From Syngnathus acus (taxonomy: Eukaryota > Chordata > Actinopteri > Syngnathiformes > Syngnathidae): a stretch of 64,000 nt of DNA. The notes under the pieces are model-generated. The model was not told the origin of the DNA. It saw only the letters and a program-made list of their open reading frames with translations, and did no database searches. Below are positions 1 through 10,400 of the stretch, piece by piece. The position numbers and the translations under genes were made by a program. Within the stretch, counting starts at the first letter, position 1. Every line of letters begins with the position of its first letter. The stretch spans positions 5,625,501-5,689,500 of the forward strand of contig NC_051104.1 in assembly GCF_901709675.1 (NCBI RefSeq), written 5' to 3'.

Positions 1-3000
1 ATTGAGCGTCTGGTTGTTGAGATTGACTTCCACGATGATTTGATCTTTGTTGAAGGTTGCGTGAGGATCCAATATCTTGGACTCTTCGTCGCCACCACGT
101 TCTTGTTTGATGTCCCGATAAAGCTGCCCGAATGCAGTACCGTATTCGTCCTGATCGTCCATGTCGGCGCTCCGCAGCGAGCGGCTGCCGATGAGTTGGC
201 GGCAGGAGGCGGCGATGTCGCTCATCTGCAGCAAGGTGGCGGCGTTGAGCACGTCGCCGACCGTCCGGCTGCTCACCAAAAGCTTGGACGTGTAGATGAA
301 GTTGAGAACCTGCTGCAGGCCCTGAGACGTCAGCGCGTCCAGCGAGAGGTCCACGCGCCGTAGCTGCTTGCTTCGGGCGAACAGCGAGTGGAAGAAGGGG
401 CTGTAGGCGGCCAGAATGCCCTTGTGGGCCGGGAAGGTGCTGTGGTGGCGCACCAGCACGATGTCCACGTCGCACAGGTCGGGCTGGAAGAGGCGTTGCT
501 CATTCAGCCGATCCATCAAGCAGGTGAAGTGAAGGGCCACATCCTCCACCAGAGAAAACTCAGCAGAGGGAAAGTCGGTGGTCTTCTCCACTATGAGCTG
601 AAGAGGGGAACTTATTAGTGTTCACTCCGAAAAATATTTTTGGGAAGATCAACTTAAAAAAAAAAACAATTGTCTGTACTATGAAGCTAAGATGAATTTC
701 CTAATTAGGCAAAGTAGATGTTTGAGATACACAACATGAAATTCTTGTTGTACCATGTTTAGTTTTACAGTAAACTGAAATTGGGAGTGGAAATAAACAG
801 TTTGATACAAGTTGCCAAGCATTTGCTTGTTATGAAGTTTGCTGGCATCATCTAGTGCCAGCCACTCATATTTTTGCTCGTAAACTAATACAAAAATATA
901 CACAGTGTATGGAGAGGAAAGAAAATCTTAAATCGGGCGACTCGTTCTCTTCACTTGGCCTTCGAGACAATCTTAGGCGTGTTCCTTTCATAAATCGTCG
1001 ATGGGATAGTTTCATCCGCCGTCGCTAATTGTTCCCGCAGAGCATGTTTTGTCTCGTGAATAATTTGTGTTTCCTCTGGGACGCCGTGGTCGTGCCGAGC
1101 AATGGAAGACATCTAATGGAGCCAAGGGGACCGTCGTGAATGCCAATCAGCCACTCTTCGCAGACATTTGGTTTTTCCTGGGTGTGTTTTTAATAAACAT
1201 CCTCATATACTGCGAGTGTGTATCCTTGCTCGTATCCCATCGGATCGAAACCTTAGCCGCCCTGTGCTAAAACAGACGCCCACCTCGCAAGGATTTGCTG
1301 ACTGTTGCACCTTATGATTGTGCAGCGTAGACATACAGAGCTGTAAACAGACACGACTGGGGAAAAAATAGATCTACATTACCGTTCATCATGAGGGTCA
1401 TGACCCACCTACCACCGAGACCAAATGGAAAAAACTTTAGTTCTTGCTTTAACTTCAAATGTAAATAAAAACAAGTTTTATGATGACAATAACTTTAAGT
1501 CATAATTTAAAGTAAGTCAAAATCAAAATATCACAAGATACTATTAATGAAGTTATTTAGGAGGGAAATGTCAATGGATGTTGTAAAGGCACATTTCAAT
1601 TTGCTTGTACATTACTGTGACAATGCAGCTTAAATTCTCTCTTCAAGATCGATAGAAACATTTTTTCTTTTTGTCATTGTTCAGCCGGGAAGACGCATTT
1701 GCATTTAAGGGGACTAACCTTGAAAAAGTGGTCTCTTTGAAAAATTCAATTAGAGGGCTGTTAGATTTATTCATAGTTTGAAGCTGCTAAATTGGAAAGT
1801 CGGAGTGGAGCTGCGATGGGGTTATCTCTCATAACGCTGGCTCTCTACAGACATTGCTCAAGGGCACAGCGCCGGGGCCTTAATCAGATCAAATGAAAGT
1901 TACACCACTAGCCATTATTGTCGTCGTCATCTTCACCCTGGACTAAAATGCAATGTGGCAGTATAAAACTGCATCTGTCTACGTGTCGTTTTAAAATCAT
2001 GTAATCAGTAACTTTCTTTTAAAGTCGAGTAATCAGTAAAGTTCAAGGTTACCGTGGCAACATTTAGATCTGTATTTTGTTCAGAGAGCGATTTCCCAAA
2101 TCCATTAACATGCTTGAAACAATCAAAAGATGAATAAACCCGCTAATGGCTAAAATGTCAGCACTTAAAAAATGGCGGACACTCGTGAAACAGAAATAAG
2201 ACAAGTGGGAGACACTAACGAGTCACCATGTCCTCTCTCTCCCCCAATTAAATTTACTACTGTGTGAAAAAGCCTGCATCTCCTCAGAGTGTCAAGCATG
2301 TGTAAATCTTTCCCAAGTTGCACAATGCATGTTACTCGGCCGCAACTACCGCTGCGCATACCTCGCATCACGGGAGATTTAAAAGCGAGGCGTTGACTCC
2401 CGTACAACGAAAAGAATGTCTGATGAGACCAGAGGAACCTTTTTTTTCCCCCCCATCACAGAGTTTTATATAGAGTTTTATTTAAAGCATTTAGATGCAA
2501 TTCAATTACAAATAAAAGTTGAGTTATTTGAAATATGTAAGTAAAAATATATTAAATTAATTTGAATTGGTCATCTTAAGGAAATACTATAATCAAATGC
2601 CTTTTTATTGAAACCATTTAGATGCAATTCAATTACAAATAAAAGTTGAGTTATTTGAAATATGTAAGTAAAAATATATCAAAATAATTTGAATTGGTCA
2701 TCTTAAGGAAATACTATAATCAAATGCCTTTTTGTACTTCGAGGGTAAAAATGGGTCGAGGACAGGTCAGCCAACAGGAAGTGACTGACACTCAGACGAA
2801 GAGGAGCTCGCACTGGTGTCACTTCTCATCTCGCTCACAAGCCGGGAGACGCTAGTAGGCCCCAAACGTATCATCACTGAATGATTCGTGACAAGGCTTG
2901 AATACGCAGCAAATGGGCTGCAGAATACAGCTCAAACAATCTTTAAGAAATCTAAATCTTTTTTTTTTATTCTACATGATCATCAGTTGCAGTATTTTAT

Positions 3001-6000
3001 TACCACACAGATTTGAAAGTCAAACCTCAACTCATATGAGTCATGTGGTATAAGTTACCCAATCATTCAAAAAGGAGCTCCACCTCCTTAAATTCAATCA
3101 GGCCCGGCGCTGACCTTGAAGCGTTGGGCAGCGTATCATCCACCCAGGAGCCCTCAAACGCCTCCGCCTGCACGCATCCCTAAAAGACGACATATGCGAT
3201 GACGCTGCAGATGAAAACAGATGACGAGGATGGAACCAAATGTGGCCGAGCTGGGCTTTTAACAAGGCCCGCAGTGCCCTTTACGGCTGCATCATAAAAA
3301 CATGCGAATAAAAGTCAATGTTGCGGATTCGCCGCCAAGGTCACGGCGGTCGGACGCACGACAGCGTCGGGATTTGAAAGCAATGGTCGTGACAAGGCCG
3401 TTTATTAGACAATAAGGTCGAAAGGGACGAGAAAAATCGGAGAATAACTGAAACGGAATGCGCTCATAAGAATTCAGTGGGGATTTGGAGAAACAACTAT
3501 TGAGTTGATCATTTAGCATATTTTTTGATTGTTTGGAGGGAAAATGAAAATAGTTTTATGAGAATATGCTAGGATGTGTATGGATAGATTTTTTTTTTTT
3601 AACTGTAAATAGTCCAATTAAGAACCATAATAAGAAAAATAGAAGTTATTATGTGGAGTGAGAAATTTGATCCAAAGCCTTTCTTGAGGACAATAACATT
3701 ATCTTCCATATTATTCAGCTATCTCTGGAAAAACAAAACATTGTTGTTCAGATAAATTATATGAAAAGGGGAGAATACAATATAGATGAGATTCTAGTGG
3801 AATTTGCAGCAGAAGCACAAGGCTCGGTGGCTCGCTTTCATTTGATTCCCCGCTGCCTCTTAGTTTATTTTCCCACTGCAATGCTAAAATTAATAAAGAC
3901 AATATTATCTCCTCTAATCCCACACATCTCATCACCTGATCCAGCAGTTTTGGGAGCGTCCCAGCCATCCAAATCCCTTCCCTGATACACCTGCCTGGCT
4001 TCGATCACCAGATGTGAATACGTTTCCATCTAAATGTAAATTCCCGCACAGGTGAAGAGCCAATCTACAAGTGATAAGCGTTTAGCCGAGCATGAAATTG
4101 GGATGCACAAACACAAAGATTTGATCTTAGATTGCCCTGGACGACATTTGGGGAAAGGTTTTCGGAGCGAAGAGTCCGAGTGTGTTTGTTGCCCGGTCAG
4201 AATTCACACCGCGATGAGTGCCAGGAAGTTTGCGTCTGGGCCAACGAGCTGAGAAAGGAAGCGCTGACTCAGGAAGGCCAGCCAAGGGAGAGGGCAATGG
4301 CGCTGGCATCTCGTACACACGAAGATACACTATGCCTCGGACAGAGCAGTGTTGCCATTCCATGACATTGGGCAAAAAAAAATAAAAAATATCGGAAAAC
4401 GCTAATTGATTGCTAACAGAATAATTTCTACATGGAACATATTTTTCCCCAATTCCTAATTTTCCATATTCTGATCATTACAAAAAACTCCTAAAAAAAA
4501 AGACTTCTAACAATATTATGCAATATCAGTTCTTTAAATAGAATTATCCTTTTAATTGCAACTGGTTGTGATATTTTGTGGGGTTTTTTTTTTAGGTTAG
4601 AGCAGCTGTACCTAATAAAGTGACATGGCTTGTTTGCTTTAACAAGGTCTGTTTGAGAGAGAAAAAAAAAAAGAGCTCTGTGACACTGAGCGGCAAGCAG
4701 GTGCAGACATGGCCAGAGGCCACCAGCAGGGAGGATTCTGTGATAACTTCATTATACCTTTCATAGCTGGATACAAAGAGACGAGAGGCTAACACTAGAC
4801 TGCAAAGAGCTTCTTATCATAGGAATCTCTCTGCTGTGTGTGTGTGTTGCTGTTGATGAGAAGGTCAGAGAGGACAAAAGGCTAGAAGAGGTAGAGAGAA
4901 AGAGAGAGAGAGAGAGAGAGGAGAGCATCAGCTTTCTATAGCTGCAACCAATCGATGGAGAGAAGAAAAAAAAATAAAGGACTATTTGGGAATGCGCTTA
5001 TTTTCTCCTCTGCTCAAGTGTTTGATGAGAATTCTGCTGACCAATCAAGTCGGACCAATTAAGCTACCATTACTTTTAGCAGCATCATGGGAAAGGGAGA
5101 TGTAGGAAATTGGAATGACATTGCCCCACTGCTTACAATTGGCCACCAGTAACTGTGTTCTGGTTGTGACGCAATACGTTAATTGCTGTCATTTGAGGAC
5201 ATAGCTGGGTGTCATTTGCATCAATGTGATAGCCAACATTGGTGTTCTTCAATTTATTTTATACTAATTTATACTAATTGAACAAAAGGGGTCCAAGGAT
5301 TGACCCTTGAGGGATCCTAAAGGTCATGGCCATTTGATCAAATTCAAAATTTTACAGCAAACTTTACAGCCATGGCGTCCCAGTGACTCAGACTCTGCTA
5401 TTTGCCACAATGTCTACTGTTCTTAATCTCTGGGGCATAAATTAACAGCACGGTTTCCACGACGAATGGACTCCCGACTGCCGAGCAGAATTTGTTGCTG
5501 GGCTTTGGAATGGCTGCACTTTTCATGAGACAGACAATTCCCCTCGCTTGGCACCAGGAGATAACGAAAGACTACACGAGTCGAGGGCGGTCAGGAATGC
5601 TGTGAATAGGCAGTTACATAAAAACTTAGAGGATGGAGACAAGAGGTGACAATGCTAAGTGAAACAAAACAGCCCCCAGAAAATAACAATCCCCACAACT
5701 TCTAACATTAAAAGGCCAGCTATAAGTTTAAGATCATAATAGAGTTGTCAGACTTTGGTAAAGTTAGTCATGGCCAATCTGAGACATTCATAAAGAGGAA
5801 AAATGACTAGAACAATATCAATGTCATTTTTGGAAATTGACAGAATGCCACACAATAAATGCAATTATTTTTGCTAACCTGCTCCATAAATCTCAAAGTG
5901 GTAAAATCAGAAAACACCAGGGCTCCCCCCAAGTGACCTGACCCAGATATTAACCCAAGCCTCCAGATGTGAATGCACTGGCTAGGATTACTGTACTCCA

Positions 6001-6300
6001 GCAGCACTGCTGTATTAAGATCCACCACATGCTTTCCTAATGGGGCATCCCCAAATGACCCCGGAGAAAGTCAAGCACTGTTGTAGAACTGGACTTGCAC
6101 TTTCAGTCCGGCACAAACATCCTCACTTTTCCCTCCCTTTTGCAAAATGCAGCCATTGCGTTCCTCTAACTTGTTCCACAAACTCCCACGCCCAAAAACA
6201 AAATAACAAGTAATAGAAAACCTCCTATCTTAATGCACAAATTGAAAAGAGAAATAAACAAAATGTGACGCTGCTGTGTGTGAGTGAGAAAGCCTACCAT
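1..6300 (-). CDS. zbtb47: ZBTB47-like BTB zinc-finger transcription factor, 5' part only
   Basis: Partial gene running off the left edge. The main coding exon seen is 597 down to 1 (199 codons, open throughout), behind a cttcag acceptor. It encodes a BTB/POZ domain: [20 protein letters not shown], then [19 protein letters not shown], then the leucine-rich [15 protein letters not shown] block. An acidic linker with DIKQE and [13 protein letters not shown] follows. These blocks match what I recall of ZBTB47; its C2H2 fingers would lie beyond base 1. The start codon is inferred at 6300-6298, the last three bases of a CpG-rich first exon followed by gtaggc. Splicing to 597 gives M-L-I-V-E-K, close to the recalled human start. 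The neighbour nktr is on the same strand, as in human 3p22. BTB domains mediate dimerisation and corepressor binding in the nucleus. Gene identity is firm; the exon 1 join is inferred. Confidence 0.85.
2488..2734. repeat. Two-copy 127 bp tandem duplication
   Basis: The block starting catttagatgcaattcaatt at 2488 starts again at 2615, a period of 127 bases, and continues to ccttttt near 2733. The copies differ only at a few positions (for example attaaattaa against atcaaaataa), so the duplication is fairly recent. It is non-coding and lies in the inferred zbtb47 intron. Confidence 0.93.
3063..3179 (-). other. Possible isolated terminal coding exon, unidentified
   Basis: On the minus strand a cttttag acceptor at 3180 is followed by 38 open codons and TGA (3065-3063), with motifs GSWVDDTLP and [11 protein letters not shown]. 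Composition is more GC-rich than the surroundings. I do not recognise it and found no convincing upstream exon with a matching phase. A 38-codon open frame can arise by chance, so this is only a candidate and may instead be a non-coding element. Confidence 0.15.
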
Positions 6301-6800
6301 TTTGATCTTGCAGCGGCCAGAGGCTCCAAGGAGTCCCGCAATAACTCCTCTTGCGCCAGTTTCCACTCCGCCATGAACCCAGCCTGCAAAAAGCGTAGAT
6401 CTGTCACATTTTGGAGCGGTTCTTTTTTGTGTGTGCAGCCCGTGGACCTCCTCCGTGCTCCCTGTAGCAAGCGAGCAGACAGAGCAAAAAAAAAAAATTA
6501 CAGAGGCTGCTTCTTTTTTTTTTTTTGCAAGAGGAATTGTTTTTTTTGATTGGAGCTCAGGGATCATATGGGCGCTTTTCTTTTTTTGGGCTTTTAAAGG
6601 GACACGGCGCCGTTTTAAATGCGTTGGACGTGGTGAGATGCGGCGGCGCGCCTTTACGCGTACACGCGACATGATCTGATTTTTTTGGGGAGGGGGCATA
6701 TTTACAAGGAATAACATAATTGACCTAAGGCGCAAAAAGCCCAAGGTGCGCGGAAGTTGTGACGTCACGCGGTTCATCAAATTTATCCCATTAGAAAAAA
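6298..6800 (-). promoter_or_regulatory. Putative zbtb47 promoter and first exon, CpG-rich
   Basis: This is the most CpG-dense stretch left of nktr, with GGCGCC, GCGGCGGCGCGCC and ACGCGT clusters between 6600 and 6670. A consensus CRE (TGACGTCA, 6760-6767) lies beside an ETS-like CGGAAGT (6751-6757). The minus-strand transcript would run into the exon ending at 6298. A uORF starting ATGGCGGAG (6374-6372) overlaps the inferred zbtb47 start after splicing. The transcription start site is not determined. Confidence 0.5.
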
Positions 6801-7052
6801 AAAGTCTCATATTCGCTCCGGGGAATAGTTAAATGCACAAATTTCCCCATTCCATATAAAATTGGACAATATTGTTAAATGCATTAAAATATTTCGAACT
6901 AAACGTACCTTTTCTGCGATATTTACACCAACTGAGATGCATCATAGTTAATTTTCTGCCATGATAGTTTTTGAAACTGTATTGTATTATCCTACCTTCA
7001 ACCACTAGAGAGCAGCATTGGACAGTTTAGAAACTCAGGAGCGACATTGGTA

Positions 7053-7058
7053 TTTATT
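7053..7058 (-). terminator. Candidate polyadenylation signal of nktr
   Basis: TTTATT on the plus strand reads AATAAA on the minus strand, about 400 bases downstream of the nktr stop. It is a plausible end of the 3' UTR, and it leaves about 300-700 bases to the zbtb47 promoter region. Confidence 0.4.
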
Positions 7059-7459
7059 GAATATCACCATTGATCATAACCCCCCAAAATATTATCCATA
7101 CTTTCAAGACAGTTACAAAACTCATGAGAGTCATCCAAACAACAACAACAACAACGTTGATTAAAACTGCCAACCAATCCGAACGCATGAAAGCTGGAAC
7201 TTTAAAGTAAAAACGTCACTAACAAACATATTTCTGATAAACATTTTTCCCTTTAAGTATGATTACCATACAAATTGTCTATGACTAAGCCATTCTTCAT
7301 TGGTTTTATGTACATTACATTCTTTTTGATCGAGTGAATTAATTTCCAAGCATGTAGCACAGTCATGGAGCAACTGTGCAAAATGGCGTGATAGCCTTCG
7401 TCCCTCTTGGAGTAACTGGCCTGTAACAGAAAGTGGTGGGTCGTTGACAATGATTGGTC

Positions 7460-10400
7460 TCAGCTATAACGGCTGCTCCGACTGCGACTTCGTCGCCCGG
7501 ACCAACTGCGACTGGATGAGGACCTGAAAAGAAAAACTGGCTGATTTCATTGGGATATTCGGATGAGAATGTCACGATAAAGACACACACAATTGTAAAT
7601 AGTGAAAAGAAATAATCCAGAATATTTCTCCTGTAAAATATGATTTGTAGAAACATTAGCTACTCTGGTACATTATTAATAATTTGCATGAGGATAGTTG
7701 TTTTCCTCTGGTAAAAATAAATAAATGAAAAAGCAATTCTATATTTGAAGAAAAAGACTTTCCGAGTTGTAATTAGCTCGAGTCTCTTTTCTTTGAGGAA
7801 CTAATCCTTTTACCGTGATCTGCGGTCTGAACTGCGATAGCTGTCGCTTCTGCGGCGCCCTCGCCTCCGGCTCACACTTCGACTCCGGCTGGAATAGCTC
7901 TCGTAAGAGGCGGACCTTTGATGAAAAAAAAAAGTCCATTTTGATATCTTAAGTACAAAGGCATCTCGGTTTACGACAGCGGCGATATACTGTCGCATTT
8001 TAGTCACTAACCAAGACTAACACATGTCATAATTAGAGTCAAATTTTGCTTGAAACACATTTCTAGTCCTACAATATAAATAAATGAAATTGGAGGGAAT
8101 AAAAACCTACCTGGATCTCCTGCGGTAATTATAGGAGCGACTTCTGGTATGACTTCTACTGTATGTTCGGCTGACATAAGGACAGAGGAAGGCAGGTTTG
8201 AGACATCCAAAAATCTGAATTGACAAATCCCAGTTGATGAAATTCGGGTGTACCTGTGGCTCCTGGAGCTTCTGTATGTGCTGCTGCGAGAGCGGTCGCG
8301 CCCGTGTCTTCCTCGACTTCTGCTACGACTTCTGAACGTGGAAAAACAGGCTTTGTTCGATTCATTGTAAATCATACATTAGCACTATTTTGATTCTAAC
8401 CTGGAAGAGTAGCTGGAGCTGCGTGATCGACTCCTGGATCTGCTGTAGGAGTGCGACCAGTCTCGGGATCGCTGACTGGAAGCCGAGCGTGACCTCCGGT
8501 TAGCTGAGCGTGACTTTCTCGGGGAATTATCTGTGCTTACTCCGGCCGAGGGGGAGCTTTCCTCGCCGGAGCTCTCCTGGTTCCTCGGCCTTTGGTTGAG
8601 CCGCACCGTCTTGCGGACCTCGTCGAAGAGCGACCCTGGTCGGACCCTGTTTTTGCTCTTGATCTCCATTCGCACTCCATGAACATTGGACATCTGGCTC
8701 TGCTGGGCGTGCATATGTTTGGTCATGAGCTGCGCTGTGTTCACATTCTGGAGAGAAGCCATTCCTTTCAAGGGCCTCCATTTGAAATTAATGGCAGTGC
8801 TGGTTGGCTTGGCCGTATCTGTGGTGGACTGTTCCGGGCTTTGCAGCTGAGGCGGGGCACTTTTACTTTCCTTGGCGGGCAAATTGGAGGTAGTTTTTAG
8901 GATTTTTTCAGGGGTCTGAGCCACTTCAGCTTCAACTGTGGTTCCAGTGTCATGTTCGGGAGTACAGATGTCCATATCATCCAGAGAGTTTAGCTCTTTG
9001 ACACCGGATGAGTTAGCACTGTTCCTGTTAGAGGGCTGATGATGAGGCTCGGACAGTTTGGTGCTTTTATTATTATATTCTTTTACCTTCAGCGGAACCT
9101 TGTTTTCCTCTCTATTAAGATTATTAATTGAAGAATTTTGTTCTTTCTTTAAAACCGCAGCATTTGGGCTATGTTTTTCCCTCTTTGAGTCATCTTCATT
9201 GTCCTCCTCATCGAACTCTAAGGGCGGCTGCCAATGAAAAGTCTCCTTCAGCTTCTGACGTTTCTTTTTGGGTCGCTTGCTCTTGTCCTTCATGCGATGA
9301 GATCCGCTTTTGCCCTCTCTACTCTTGTGTTTGCGCTTCCGTTTGGACTTCCTCTTGCTCTTGTGCTTCTCTGGCTTGGCAGCCTTCTCCGGGCTCGCCC
9401 GCGCCGGGCTGGAAGCGTCGGCAGCTGCGGCTTCTGCAGAGTTGGAGGCCATTTTGTCGGCTTCGCGCTCTGATTCAGAACTGGCTTCACCTTCCTCTTT
9501 CTCTGATAGCGCCAGTGCCCTGGTGGCTACGTTTTCTGGGTCGCTATCCGAATTCCACCCGGTAAGGCCGGAGCTCTTCGTGTCAGGGTTGTGGCCAGAT
9601 GGTTTGCGATCCTTTGCCAGGAAATCACTGTTGCTTTGGCTCGCTTTATCGCTATCACTGTCCCATCCAGATTTGTTATTAAAGCTATCCACTTGCAATG
9701 AAGCGTTATTCTTTATCATTTCATCCTGAGTTCCCAAATGCTCTTTACTTCCTGTCTCGTCAGCTTTATCAGGACTTGTCTCGACAGCTGCTTTCTTCTC
9801 TGACGAGACGTCTTGAGCATCTGATAGGTACTTGTCCATATTCTTGATCCTCATCAGAGATCGGTAATACTTTTTCCAATGTTTGTCAAGGGATTTCTTC
9901 TTCTTGTGCCTCGAGCGTGCAGAGTCTGATGCGCTGCTGTGACGGGATCTGGAGCCGGACTTGCTGACGCTCCGGCTTCTTGAGCGGCTGTGGGACTTGC
10001 TCCTAGAGGATCTGCTGGGCGAGCACTGTGTGACGTTCTTGTCCTTCTGTGACTCACTCGGCTCACATTTCTCCAGAACCGAGCTTGGAGCATTCTCTGA
10101 AGTAGCTTGTCCCACAGAAGAAATATTTAACAAAGGCATTTGGACCTTGCTGTCCTGGGTATGGATGTAGGATGGCTTCCAGGGCTTCTGACCTGGCTTC
10201 CAGCGGGAGGGAGGTGGGCTATCGCTGAGTGGGATCACAGCGACGTTTTCTGGAGCTGGGACTGTTGGCATTCTGGATGCAGGTATGACTTTGCTATCGG
10301 ATAGCTTCCCGGGTTTATGGATAGTGCTGTCTGCTTTTGACTTGCTGGATTTCTGCTTTCTTGGAGATCTGGATAAACTCCTCTTTCGGCTTGGCGTGAA

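Larger units (their letters stand above)
598..6297 (-). other. zbtb47 intron 1 (inferred)
   Basis: About 5.7 kb with no convincing coding exon of a known gene. It holds a 127 bp tandem duplication (2488-2734), a GA-rich microsatellite near 4895-4922, and poly-T/poly-A runs. A more GC-balanced stretch around 1680-1920 contains an octamer-like ATTTGCAT and could be a conserved element. A short open block ends at 3063. The rest is AT-rich and featureless. Confidence 0.5.

Noticed and set aside
4590-4640. ctgtacctaataaagtg phrase resembling the end of a common fish transposon
   Set aside because: Only one short terminus-like match and no partner inverted repeat nearby.
5240-5350. ggggtccaaggattgaccc...aggtcatggcc string resembling a LINE-derived repeat
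   Set aside because: Too short and without a reverse-transcriptase motif that I could support.
6166-6810. 214-codon minus-strand ORF over the CpG-rich promoter
   Set aside because: Low-complexity Lys/Arg-rich product driven by poly-T tracts, no known domain, and overlapping the likely transcription start. I kept only the short uORF within it.
9128-9729. Long plus-strand ORFs (145 and 139 codons) antisense to the large nktr exon
   Set aside because: They are Leu/Ser-rich mirror images of the Arg/Ser/Lys-rich nktr frame, a usual artefact opposite RS domains.
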